64,000 nt of DNA from Norana najaformis (GCA_964023275.1 OZ029918.1:15012355-15076354), one strand, 5' to 3'; shown: positions 1 to 7,848, counted from the stretch's first letter. Numbers and translations are program-made. The notes: generated from the sequence alone by a model not told the origin.

Positions 1-533
1 AATAATTCCCAAAGTCCTGGAGTTCCATCGTACGTCTTATCTCCAACCGTTATATCATCTCCTTGAATCGTAATCTGACTATCTCCTATATAGAATTGTC
101 CATCTTTAGATTTTATTCCAAACGTCGTGTCAGCAACCTTTTTATCCGACGCGTATTCTAGTAGGTATTTAGTCGCTATATCTCCTAGTTCTAAGGTTCT
201 GATATCCTCGACTGGATCCGTATACGCCTCTATGGAAGGGTGTTGTGGAAATTGAACGGCTTGTAATGACGAAATGGATGCGGGAAGCGCTTTTAACGCG
301 TTGGTTGTTGATAAGGCGCTTTCTTTTATATCCGTTAACAAAGCGTTTTGTTCTTTCAAAACTGCCGATTGTGAATCGACGATTGGTTTGTACAATTTCG
401 TTAAATCTCGTTGTAGACTTATATCGCCTAATTTTTCTGATAAAAAGTCTCGTTGTATCCTTTTCTTCGTTTTAAGAAACTCGTCAACGATAAAGTCTCT
501 TTTTACGGGATCGGAAATTTTTAGAAACGACAT
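1..533 (-). CDS. Uncharacterised adintovirus-like conserved protein, copy A (3' end outside window)
   Basis: Open from the ATG (complement of 531-533) to the window edge, 177 codons. The N-terminal half is charged and probably helical (start MSFLKISDPVKRDF). The C-terminal half has the motif FGIKSKDGQFYIGDS followed by GTPGLWEL. I recognise this arrangement from Maverick/adinto-like elements of other invertebrates, where it has no assigned function; this is from memory. It lies leftward beside the other putative virion genes, with a 46-bp spacer to the next gene. The copy B version is broken by two frameshifts, so copy A shows the better reading. Confidence 0.6.
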   Translation of the reverse strand, partial: MSFLKISDPVKRDFIVDEFLKTKKRIQRDFLSEKLGDISLQRDLTKLYKPIVDSQSAVLKEQNALLTDIKESALSTTNALKALPASISSLQAVQFPQHPSIEAYTDPVEDIRTLELGDIATKYLLEYASDKKVADTTFGIKSKDGQFYIGDSQITIQGDDITVGDKTYDGTPGLWEL

Positions 534-579
534 GTTTTTTAACATAGTAGTATAATGTTTTTAACACGTTTTTACGTTT

Positions 580-1182
580 TTACGTTTTTACGTTTGAGTT
601 TTTTGAAAACATATTTCTGAAAGATTGTATCACGCCTTCTCTTCCTCGTTCGGTTAACGATTTCTTAGTCTCTTCATCTATAGCGGCTTTACCTTTCTTT
701 TGAATTTCTTCTTTCATATCGTTAAATTTCTCCTTCTCATTTAGTATTAACGAGAATTCCTCACCCGAAATGTTATCATCTATAAGAGCTTTCGAGACAT
801 AGTCGTTTATCGTGTTGAGTTTTGCTTCCGCTAACGTTTTAATTTTTTCATGCTTCACCGCTTTCAAAGAGAGTTTTTTATTAACGAAACCGTTGATGAA
901 ACTTATCGTCCCTAATCCTACCGCTGCTCCTACTAAAGCGATAGATGTGGGTACCGCGATTACGGTAGATAGGAGAGAGATTCCCGTTGCTCCCATTCCC
1001 ATCGTAATAACTTTTAACAAGATATCTAATGTTGAGATTATTTCTGCACTTCTACGATACTTTTTACTTAACACATCTCTTTTCCCGCGTTCTTGTTCAA
1101 TCTCTTTTCGTATTTCGCTAATTTCTCGAAGACGAAACGTTTGCGCAGTTCCATCAGCTTCATCTATTCTATCTTTTTCCAT
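580..1182 (-). CDS. Membrane-helix protein of adinto-like element, copy A
   Basis: A 200-residue protein, intact. The N-terminal third is charged and helical (REISEIRKEIEQERGKRD). Residues about 58-105 form two hydrophobic stretches rich in Gly, Ala, Val and Ile, probably a membrane hairpin. The C-terminal part is Lys/Glu-rich and helical. The product probably sits in a membrane or forms a coiled-coil assembly. Copy B encodes the same protein with 14 extra N-terminal residues. Its place among leftward structural genes suggests a virion or assembly role, but I know no function for the family. Confidence 0.55.
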   Translation of the reverse strand: MEKDRIDEADGTAQTFRLREISEIRKEIEQERGKRDVLSKKYRRSAEIISTLDILLKVITMGMGATGISLLSTVIAVPTSIALVGAAVGLGTISFINGFVNKKLSLKAVKHEKIKTLAEAKLNTINDYVSKALIDDNISGEEFSLILNEKEKFNDMKEEIQKKGKAAIDEETKKSLTERGREGVIQSFRNMFSKNSNVKT

Positions 1183-1237
1183 CTTTTTTCATACTATAGA
1201 TTATTTTTTAAATTATAATTATGCGTTATAATTATAA

Positions 1238-1643
1238 TTATGCGTTATAATTTATATAGCATAACGAATCTCCTCCGTTTATGACAACTACCGAATCGGA
1301 ATTGTTTTGGATAGTAATCACGATATCTTCTTCATCTTCGGAAATCACCCCATCTTGTAGACTACACATTTCTTTTTTTAATTTTCTGTCGAAGAGAGAT
1401 GAAACACATACCACGAGTCATAGAAACACCGAATGCTAATTCTAGGGTAACCGATGCTCTAGGTTGAATCACAATCGTCTCTTGAGCGAAAATTTCACAT
1501 TTCCATCCTCCTCGTTGTCTTATAGGAGCGTGAGTAACTTCTTCCTTCAGTAACCATTTTACCGTATTCGGTGGTACTATAACGACTCCACTTTGTGGTG
1601 GTCTTTTCGTTATGAATTTATGAATTGGTCCTCGATACGACAT
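1238..1643 (-). pseudogene. dUTPase-fold-like protein, copy A (frameshifted)
   Basis: Starts at the complement of 1641-1643. Reads through VIVPPNTVKWLLKEE, then a beta-rich segment ending GMCFISLRQKIKK. One extra T in the T run near 1370-1377, compared with copy B, throws the frame. The remaining frame continues as a segment ending in GGDSLCYINY and a stop at 1238-1240. The order of the segments (turn before a Gly-Met-Cys strand, ISEDEEDI where dUTPases carry the catalytic Asp loop, then IQNNSDSVV and GGDSLCYI) resembles a trimeric dUTPase fold with degenerate catalytic residues. This is my inference from pattern; a capsid-associated jelly-roll is the alternative. Confidence 0.45.
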
Positions 1644-1675
1644 TTTATTTATACCATTATAATTTTTTAAATGTT

Positions 1676-2275
1676 TTACAAAATCATTCCGAGGATTGGT
1701 ATATTTTTAAATGGCGAATTCGGTCCGAGTAATAAACCACGACCATCCACATACCCCGATCCCTGCGTTTTCATATATAAACCATTCCCCGTTACCGAGT
1801 TTCCTTTATTCCAAGGCGCGAGATATAAACCATTACCTCTTGGTTCCACTTTAAAAGCTTTATCTCCTTTTTTGACGTACAATACTCCCGATCCGCTTAT
1901 TTTATCGATTATTTTTGAAGTTGCCGCAGATCCTAGTCCGCTTAAAGCGCCTTGAAACAGACTAGGTGCAACAGTAGATAGAAGAAATTTACCCGCTGTA
2001 GCTAGAAATGGTAGAATTGCGCCTATGAAACCACCTTTAATTTTCGAATTATGTTCCAATTGCGTTTTACTCATCTTGATCGTCGTTCCTTTTCCTTATT
2101 GGTATGCTTTAGCCATCCTATTAATTTGTGCTTGTGTAAGAGCCAACTCGTGTTCCCCAGATAGATCGTTGAAAGACAGTTTGATATTTACTCCAGTTCC
2201 CGCTTGAATAGCTCGTTTAATTTTATCTATCTGCCCTTCCGAAACGTTGACTTTTATATTCGTGTATCGACTCAT
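1676..2275 (-). pseudogene. Amphipathic virion-core-like protein, copy A (one nonsense codon)
   Basis: Reads from MSRYTNIKVNVSEG at 2275 for 59 codons to AKAYQ, then hits TAA (complement of 2096-2098) where copy B has an Asp codon. The same frame then continues from TIKMSKTQLEHNSKIKGG to a stop at 1676. The middle contains a Gly/Ala/Leu-rich amphipathic or membrane-active segment (FIGAILPFLATAGKFLLS), followed by a Gly-rich tail with repeated NGLY motifs. This layout recurs in adinto-like elements and has been compared with adenovirus core or membrane-lytic peptides; the comparison is from memory. A downstream ATG at the MSKTQ segment could give a separate short product. Confidence 0.6.
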
Positions 2276-2308
2276 TTTACATATAACTAAAAAAACTTTT
2301 AACATATT

Positions 2309-3100
2309 TTACGCTTCTCTTATATGAAACTTTACCGATAATTCTTCTCCTCTAAGATTAAGTAATTTTCCTTTTTGATCTGTAAGCTTCGTTTCCATAG
2401 ACGAAATCGTAGACGTCGTAAGAGGAAGATATATTAAATTCTTAGGCGCTTCGATAATCTTATATCCCGGTCCTACATTCGGGAAAAAGGAATATATCAC
2501 GTTTGCTGTTGTTCCATTAGAGTACGAACCTCCTATTATATCGCTCGTCACTCTCAAACTACTCACGTTGATTATATCTACTAAATTTTCCGATTCATTA
2601 TACCCGGACGAATATACTCGGCTATCGAAACCTAGAGTAGTGCTAATAGAGTTTTCAGGTGTAAAATCAACTTTAAAACTAGGAGCGATATTTAAAACTG
2701 CCTTCAACGTGTTGTTGTTCGGTTCGAGAGATATATAAGGCTCCTCACCTTCTGGATTAGAATGACCATTCTCTTTCATGATTCTTTGTACGTATTCATT
2801 CATATCAGTGATTTCATAACTACCTTCCGGTATTACTATGTCATGCCATGTGGTACCACCATCAGGAGAATATCTAAAGTTGTTATTCGTAGGGTTAATA
2901 TTTGGAATAGAGTTATACGTTTCGAGTCCGACTAAAGCCATTTCATACGTTTTGTTTCTATCCAACTCGATTACAGGGGCAAAGTTTACTCTAATTCTGG
3001 TGCTCTTCTTGTTCAACAAAATGTAAAAGGACGCTTTAGGTTCCGTGTTACGTGCAGTCTTTTCCATAGCATTTATCATCTTTTCCGTATGCGAGTCCAT
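2309..3100 (-). CDS. Penton-like (minor capsid candidate) protein, copy A
   Basis: An intact 263-residue protein starting MDSHTEKMINAMEK. After about 20 helical residues comes a beta-rich domain with SFYILLNKKSTRIRV, YEMALVGLETYNSIPNI and IPEGSYEITDMNEYV, ending near IYLPLTTSTISS. This protein class accompanies the packaging ATPase in adinto/Polinton-like elements and I take it to be the penton-type single jelly-roll capsid component; the fold is inferred. It starts only 11 bp after the stop of the upstream ATPase gene, in line with co-transcription of leftward late genes. The copy B gene has an early frameshift and an early stop. Confidence 0.5.
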   Translation of the reverse strand: MDSHTEKMINAMEKTARNTEPKASFYILLNKKSTRIRVNFAPVIELDRNKTYEMALVGLETYNSIPNINPTNNNFRYSPDGGTTWHDIVIPEGSYEITDMNEYVQRIMKENGHSNPEGEEPYISLEPNNNTLKAVLNIAPSFKVDFTPENSISTTLGFDSRVYSSGYNESENLVDIINVSSLRVTSDIIGGSYSNGTTANVIYSFFPNVGPGYKIIEAPKNLIYLPLTTSTISSMETKLTDQKGKLLNLRGEELSVKFHIREA

Positions 3101-3111
3101 CTTTTTATTAA

Positions 3112-3927
3112 TTAAGGAATTTTTGAAGTATCGTCGTTCGCAATTTCGGGATGCGTTGGAATATAAAATGTATCCAACCCCGATCGATATTTACCATTAT
3201 CCTTTTTGCTACTTAAATCTATTACAACAAATCCGTGCGGTTGTTCCCAAGCCGTCTCACATAGACTTCGAAATTCCTCTTTATCCATGTCCGTACTCAC
3301 ATGATCGTTATAGATATGATTAATATTTTTCATATCTTGAGGAAATAAACAAATAAAATTTGCGTTCTCTCTGATGGTTTGTCTAGGTAATTTGAAGTAA
3401 TTTTGCGCGAGGTAAAAACAATCTACGTTACTATGTCTTCCTCTGATGTAATACGTTTCGCATTTGTTTTGCTTTTCTAATTGTAAATCATCGAAAATCA
3501 TTAGGTTTTTCTTCTCCCTACATAAGTCTCTAGGATCCGGTACATCATTCGCGGTTTCAAAAAACTTGCAGCAGATGTTGGATTTCTCATTCGTCATTTT
3601 AGCGGTTTCTTCAACGACTAATGCTGGTGATACATTAAGTTTCATAATCTCATCTTTTAAACCGAATAAATTGAGGATCGTTTCTTTTGGTAATTTTTCT
3701 TCGAATGCTTTCTTAAGAATTTTATACTCTGGTTGAAACAGAGATTTACCGAATAGTTGTACGTTGTTATAGTCTAACCACCCCGGTCTTAAAAGTAAAT
3801 TCAGTAGTAGAGTCGTCTTACCACATCCCGACTTTCCAACAATCACTCCTCTTATACTCTTCGGTAATAGAGGATTATTGGTTCTTTTCGATAGCGAGTC
3901 ATTCCACGATAAATCTTTTACTTCCAT
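3112..3927 (-). CDS. A32-like genome-packaging ATPase, copy A
   Basis: An intact 271-residue P-loop ATPase of the FtsK/HerA-type packaging family, expected to pump viral DNA into the capsid. Walker A is GKSGCGKT at residues 31-38; Walker B is NLMIFDDL with the acidic pair at residues 146-147. The sequence after it (SNVDCFYLAQNYFKLPRQTI) fits the sensor region of A32-type enzymes, with a conserved Gln. Usual length for these small packaging ATPases. It is divergently transcribed from the PLA2-like gene across a 48-bp spacer and lies upstream of the penton-like gene. It is also intact in copy B, among the best conserved genes of the unit. Confidence 0.85.
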   Translation of the reverse strand: MEVKDLSWNDSLSKRTNNPLLPKSIRGVIVGKSGCGKTTLLLNLLLRPGWLDYNNVQLFGKSLFQPEYKILKKAFEEKLPKETILNLFGLKDEIMKLNVSPALVVEETAKMTNEKSNICCKFFETANDVPDPRDLCREKKNLMIFDDLQLEKQNKCETYYIRGRHSNVDCFYLAQNYFKLPRQTIRENANFICLFPQDMKNINHIYNDHVSTDMDKEEFRSLCETAWEQPHGFVVIDLSSKKDNGKYRSGLDTFYIPTHPEIANDDTSKIP

Positions 3928-3975
3928 CGTTTTTTTTAATATAAATCTTTTTGTATTTAAAATAAAAGAGTTATT
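3928..3975. promoter_or_regulatory. Short divergent promoter between ATPase and PLA2-like genes, copy A
   Basis: The only DNA between two start codons facing away from each other. It is almost pure A+T with TTAATATAAATC and ATTTAAAATAAAAG, both TATA-like. Copy B keeps an AT-rich spacer of 43 bp (11299-11341). Promoter function is inferred from position. Confidence 0.5.
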
Positions 3976-4566
3976 ATGTATTGCGTAAAATGTAAAAAAC
4001 GTACTGAAACTAAAGATGCACGGAATGTTGTTAGCAAAAACGGAAGACCTATGCTTAGAGGGGTGTGCGCCTACTGTGGTACTACTAAAACGCAGTTCGT
4101 AAAAATGAACGAAAAAGGAAAAGACCTCACTACTGGTGGTGATATGGTTAACTCTTTGAACGCAATTACTAGTAAAATTAAACTACCATGGGCTAAATAT
4201 CCAGGTGAAATGCATCTTCCAGGAATGAATTTCGCAGGTCCTGGAACGAGATTAGATTTAAGATTGAACCCCGATAGTACTCCTAAGGAAGATTCCAAAC
4301 CTATTGATAGAGTCGATAAAGCGGCGTATCATCACGATTTAGCTTACGCATCGTATCCAGATACAGGAAATAGAAACGTTGCTGATAAAATTATGATAAA
4401 CGAAATAAGTGGTATAGCGAATCCTACTATTAGAGAGCGTTTGGAGAGAGCCTTTATAAAACCTATACTCAATGCAAAAGTGAATTTTGGTCTCGGGGTT
4501 CCATCATCGACTTCAAAAAACTTCGAACGACGGTTAAAAAAAACGTCGAAGATAAAGTTGATGTAA
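3976..4566 (+). CDS. Zinc-ribbon plus phospholipase-A2-like protein, copy A
   Basis: A 196-residue protein. Residues 3-34 carry CVKC and CAYC, a four-cysteine zinc ribbon. Residues 86-94 (FAGPGTRLD) match a PLA2 calcium loop, and residues 117-124 (AYHHDLAY) contain the His-Asp pair of secreted-type or parvovirus-type PLA2 domains. Such domains are thought to help virions breach endosomal membranes in parvoviruses, and occur in adintoviruses. The C-terminus is basic and overlaps the integrase frame. At 4536-4542, eight codons before the stop, lies a slippery A run that would move ribosomes into the integrase frame. The N-terminal zinc ribbon fused to the PLA2 fold is unusual. Confidence 0.7.
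   Translation: MYCVKCKKRTETKDARNVVSKNGRPMLRGVCAYCGTTKTQFVKMNEKGKDLTTGGDMVNSLNAITSKIKLPWAKYPGEMHLPGMNFAGPGTRLDLRLNPDSTPKEDSKPIDRVDKAAYHHDLAYASYPDTGNRNVADKIMINEISGIANPTIRERLERAFIKPILNAKVNFGLGVPSSTSKNFERRLKKTSKIKLM
4536..4542 (+). promoter_or_regulatory. Candidate -1 ribosomal frameshift site (A AAA AAA), copy A
   Basis: In the frame of the PLA2-like gene the heptamer reads A AAA AAA, the X XXY YYZ form. A -1 slip enters the integrase frame, which has no ATG upstream of its first catalytic Asp. The same heptamer in the same frame is present in copy B. No downstream pseudoknot was evaluated. A non-AUG or internal start for the integrase is the alternative. Confidence 0.4.
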
Positions 4567-5483
4567 AATGGACTGATGAACTCGCAGAAGAACTACATAA
4601 ACCCGTAATAAAACATTTTCGAAAAAGAAGAGTTTACGTTAGAGACATCGATGAAATATGGGCAGCAGATTTAATCGATATGCTGGCATTCGCGAAAGAC
4701 AACGATGGTATTAAGTATCTGTTAAGCGTTATCGATATTTTTTCTAAATACGGTTGGATGGTTCCATTAAAAAACAAGAAAGGAGAATCAGTAGCAACCG
4801 CTTTCGAGAAAATATTTAAAAGTAGCGGTAGGAAACCCAAGAAACTTTGGGTAGATAAAGGGAAGGAATTCTATAATAAACACGTGAAAAATTTAGGAAT
4901 AAACCTGTATTCAACCGAAAATGAAGAAAAATCTTGCGTTGTCGAACGATGGAATAGAACGATGAAGGAAAAGATGTATAAGTATTTTTCAGCTAATTCT
5001 ACCATAAAATATATAGATGTTTTAAACGATATGGTAGATCTCTATAATAACACTAAACATATTTCTATAAAAATGACTCCGATAGAAGCTAGTGAAAAAG
5101 GAAACAAAAGTAAAGTATGGTTAAATTTATACCCAGCAGCTTTTAATGAACGTGCGACTCCGAAACTCTCAATCGGTGATAAAGTAAGAATTATGAAAAA
5201 GAAGAAAACATTTGAAAAAGGGTTTACACCAAGATGGACTGAAGAAGTATTTACTATATCGGAAGTACAATACACCAATCCTCCAACGTATAAAATAACT
5301 GATTATAACGGTGAAGAAATAAAAGGTACATTTTACGAACAAGAACTACAAAAAACTAATCAGGAAATTTATAGAATCGAAAAGATAATTAGAAGACGAG
5401 GAAATAAGTCTCTCGTAAAATTGTATGGTTACCCAGAATCATTTAATTCTTGGATTAACAACGAGGACTTATTAGCATTATAA
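4542..5483 (+). CDS. DDE integrase (retroviral-type rve) with chromo-like tail, copy A
   Basis: The frame is open from 4434 (after TAG 4431-4433) to 5483, so translation must enter it between these points; the first ATG, at 4680, lies after the first catalytic Asp. Motifs: WAADLIDM with Asp at 4668-4670, LWVDKGKEFYN with the second Asp at 4854-4856, and CVVERWNRT with the Glu at about 4944. The C-terminal segment (IIRRRGNKSLVK, SFNSWINNEDL) looks like a chromodomain, with one aromatic position changed to Leu-Tyr where copy B has Trp-Leu. The enzyme would insert element DNA into host chromosomes. It overlaps the upstream PLA2-like gene, and its end overlaps the convergent leftward gene by 6 bp. 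Confidence 0.85.
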   Translation, partial: NVEDKVDVKWTDELAEELHKPVIKHFRKRRVYVRDIDEIWAADLIDMLAFAKDNDGIKYLLSVIDIFSKYGWMVPLKNKKGESVATAFEKIFKSSGRKPKKLWVDKGKEFYNKHVKNLGINLYSTENEEKSCVVERWNRTMKEKMYKYFSANSTIKYIDVLNDMVDLYNNTKHISIKMTPIEASEKGNKSKVWLNLYPAAFNERATPKLSIGDKVRIMKKKKTFEKGFTPRWTEEVFTISEVQYTNPPTYKITDYNGEEIKGTFYEQELQKTNQEIYRIEKIIRRRGNKSLVKLYGYPESFNSWINNEDLLAL

Positions 5484-6318
5484 ACTAGAGTATATTTCAA
5501 AAGGTGTTATCTTTTGAAAATATGTATTAATGTGGTAAGACTTACTCCTCTTCACATGAAGAAGATGGTTCATAAAAAAATCTTCTTCTTCATAAAAAAA
5601 ATCTTCTTCAGTATCCATGTCTGAATTTTCACCAGTCATCGCTACTATTTCAGGAATATTCGAAGCGAACAGTCTTCGTTCACGAGTTAATTTTCCAAAC
5701 ACTATGACATCGTTCACTTTCAACTGTATAGATGGTTGTTCACCTATATAAATATAGGATATAGATATATCAGCTATAACTTTACAACATACACCCATTA
5801 ACGATCCAGGATCTATAGGCATATCATGGATATCCCAAAACCCGGTTTGGATGTTGGAAAGAATAGTTTTACCGTCTTTCTTATATTTCTTATGTAATTT
5901 AGGATATATAACTGGTGGCTCCTCATCTTCTGGATCACCACCTTCGGTCTTATAATGTAAAATTTCTAATTTATCTACATCACCTTTCATACGGCAATCT
6001 TTGAAAACGTTTTTACATTTTTCAGTACATTGTCGTAACATATCGATAATCTTAAGTTCTTCATTTGTAGGAAGTTCAGTGGGATCGTACATGACTAGTG
6101 GTAGAGTATGAGAATCTACATCTTCGCCATTATATCTATTCTCTTGGATACCCCGTGTTATTAATTTAGGCGTTTCTAAATGTAAAATATCTGTTTTACC
6201 ATTAGGATAATTATATTCAACATGAATTCTTTGAAATTTAGTCGGAATTCGTTTAACCGTATGGGAAAAAAACTAGTCTGTTAATATCAAATGTTTTATA
6301 ATTCACTGTCATTGCCAT
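5478..6318 (-). pseudogene. Uncharacterised acidic-tailed protein of adinto-like element, copy A only (frameshifted)
   Basis: An ATG at 6318 opens about 21 codons (start MAMTVNYKTFDINRL) that run into a stop. After a one-base slip in the homopolymer near 6268-6274 the reading continues (TDILHLETPKLITRGIQ) into the 204-codon open frame from 6092 to 5478. The C-terminus contains a strongly acidic stretch (MDTEEDFFYEEEDFF). Proteins of this general layout occur in related elements; I suspect a replication-associated or DNA-binding role, with low confidence. The last codons overlap the integrase stop by 6 bp. The gene is absent from copy B, deleted together with flanking DNA. Confidence 0.45.
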
Positions 6319-6450
6319 TTTATTATGAAAATTATTTCTTTAAACCAAAACGAGAAATATTTTTCTTATAATTATAAGAGTTTAACTTCTTACTTATTAA
6401 AATTGTATTATTTAAAAGTTTCTTGATAATATAAAATACAAGACTACGAA
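6319..6450 (+). promoter_or_regulatory. AT-rich promoter region of last gene, copy A
   Basis: A 132-bp AT-rich spacer. TATAAAA at 6430-6436 lies 15 bp before the ATG, and the surrounding sequence (AATACAAGACTACGAAATG) is nearly the same in copy B with identical spacing. The short distance is odd for a TATA box because the usual transcription start would fall inside the gene; another core motif, or use of a later ATG, is possible. Confidence 0.4.
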
Positions 6451-7002
6451 ATGAATTCCATTATTACTTTGAACACAGAAAATGTCGAAACTCCCGTGTG
6501 GTATAATTTAACACCCATATCTGAGCCTATGACTCAGACAGATTCATTTTTAACTCTCACTTCTAATAATGTAAAAGTTATGTCCCACTTTATTTCTGAA
6601 GTGAAAGACGCTTGTAATGAATTCGTAACTGAGGTTTTCGACTTGATTGGAGACGCTTCTGAAGAGTGTGAATATAGTGATAGTGAATGTAGTGATAGTG
6701 AATATAGTGAATGTAGTGAATGTAGTGATAGTGAATGTAGTGATTGCAGGATGTGTTATAAGAACGAAGAGACTAAAGCGTTGATTTCACCCGAGGATTC
6801 GGAGGAGTTGGAGGATTTCAACAACGAACTTACTAAAAAGATCGTTGCTAATGAATTCGAGACTATCATTTGTGATCTTAAGAACAAGATCGTTAACTTG
6901 GAAACGAGATATTTTGCGGCGAAAGATGCGTTTCACAAGCGTGTATGTAAAGATCTCAATATATTTATAAGTTCAAACTTCGTTACCAAGACAGCGATGT
7001 AA
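6451..7002 (+). CDS. Ser/Asp/Glu/Cys-rich repeat protein of adinto-like element, copy A
   Basis: An intact 183-residue protein that I do not recognise. The N-terminus is ordinary (MNSIITLNTENVETPVWYN). Residues about 74-104 are a low-complexity repeat of Ser-Asp/Glu-Cys-Ser built from AGTGAATGTAGTGAT-like DNA units, followed by CRMCYKNEE. The C-terminal third is a predicted coiled coil. The acidic Cys-rich repeat could bind metal. In copy B the gene has two in-frame stops and a different number of repeat units. The 3' end is followed after about 20 bp by a strong hairpin. Confidence 0.55.
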   Translation: MNSIITLNTENVETPVWYNLTPISEPMTQTDSFLTLTSNNVKVMSHFISEVKDACNEFVTEVFDLIGDASEECEYSDSECSDSEYSECSECSDSECSDCRMCYKNEETKALISPEDSEELEDFNNELTKKIVANEFETIICDLKNKIVNLETRYFAAKDAFHKRVCKDLNIFISSNFVTKTAM

Positions 7003-7021
7003 ACGACATGATATTTATGAC

Positions 7022-7061
7022 TTTATATTCTATAACTATGGTGTTAGTTATAGAATGTAAA
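7022..7061 (+). terminator. 17-bp stem, 6-nt loop hairpin after last gene, copy A
   Basis: Arms 7022-7038 and 7045-7061 around the loop TGGTGT; core arm ATTCTATAACTA. All positions pair, one as a G-U wobble in RNA. The copy B hairpin at 13579-13618 keeps the pairing through a compensatory A-T to G-C change. It sits about 20 bp after the stop codon, so a transcript 3'-end or terminator-like role is plausible; a replication or packaging signal is the alternative. Confidence 0.6.
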
Positions 7062-7137
7062 TAGTTGACAACATGTGGAAAACTGATAGTTTCGATGAAC
7101 CTATAATATGGTACCGTGCGCGTTCTATTTTTAGATT

Positions 7138-7168
7138 GGGAATTTCCAGTAGTTTCGATGACGTCATC
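7138..7168. promoter_or_regulatory. Conserved kappaB-like site plus CRE-like palindrome, copy A
   Basis: GGGAATTTCC at 7138-7147 matches the NF-kappaB consensus. GATGACGTCATC at 7157-7168 contains the CRE/ATF octamer TGACGTCA. Both, with their spacing, recur in copy B at 13705-13733 although the DNA around them has drifted. Probably a promoter or enhancer module of the element. Confidence 0.5.
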
Positions 7169-7232
7169 ATGTTTTTATTTTTGGGGAGGGAATTATAGGT
7201 TGAAATTTTGACTATAGTTTTGGTTAAATGTG

Positions 7233-7848
7233 CTAGAACCCGTGTTTCCCTACTACTTCGGCATATGCTTGGAGATCGTTATTATTGAATATCGTTTTGT
7301 TCGGTTTGGCCATCGTCAATAATTCCCAAAGTCCTACAGTTCCGCGTACGTCTTATCTCCAACCGTTATATCATCTCCTTGTATCGTAATCGGACTGTCG
7401 CCTATATAGAATTGCCCGTCTTCAGATTTTATTCCGAACGTCATGTCCGTAACCTTTTTATTCGACGCGTATTGTTGTAGGTATTTAGCCGCTATATCTT
7501 CTAGGTATAAGAACTAATATCCTCGACTGGATCCGTATACGCCTTTATGGAGGGGTATTGTGGAAATTGAACGGCATTTAACGACGAAATCGATGCGGGA
7601 AGCGCTTTTAACGCGTTGGTCGTCGATAAGGCGCTTTCTTTTATATCCGTTAACAAAGCGTTTTGTTCTTTCGAAACTGCCGATTGCGAGTCGACGATCG
7701 GTTTGTACAACTTCGTTAAATCTCGCTGTAGACCTATATCGCCTAATTTTTCTGTTAAAAAGTCTCGTTGAATCCTTTTCTTCGTCTTAAGAAACTCGTC
7801 GACGATAAAGTCTCTTTTTACGGGATCGGAAATTTTTAGAAACGACAT
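7233..7848 (-). pseudogene. Uncharacterised adinto-like conserved protein, copy B (frameshifted, 3' truncated)
   Basis: Same gene as at 1-533. Opens at 7848 and is readable for 115 codons, then shifts frame near 7505 and again near 7345, where one base is missing relative to copy A. The conserved C-terminal segment with WELLTMAKPNKTIF is readable in the shifted frame. It then crosses the joint with copy A near 7256 and meets a stop at 7233-7235 that belongs to copy A DNA. The gene is therefore both truncated by the tandem junction and disrupted. Confidence 0.6.

Larger units (their letters stand above)
1..7256. mobile_element. Endogenous adintovirus/Polinton-like unit, copy A (left end outside window)
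   Basis: Cluster of ten compactly spaced genes with the content expected of an adintovirus or Maverick/Polinton relative: packaging ATPase, integrase, penton-like protein, PLA2-like protein and amphipathic core-like protein. Position 1 corresponds to about 7318 of copy B, so a second, diverged copy follows head to tail. Similarity between the copies stops near 7256 and near 13822, where copy B ends against unrelated DNA. Hexon-type capsid and adenain-type protease genes are not seen in either copy. Family assignment rests on recognised protein motifs and gene order, not on a search. Confidence 0.8.

Noticed and set aside
3045-3323. Rightward frames over the capsid and ATPase genes (for example 3045-3323, 3464-3736, 10835-11107)
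   Set aside because: Shadows of well-conserved leftward genes.
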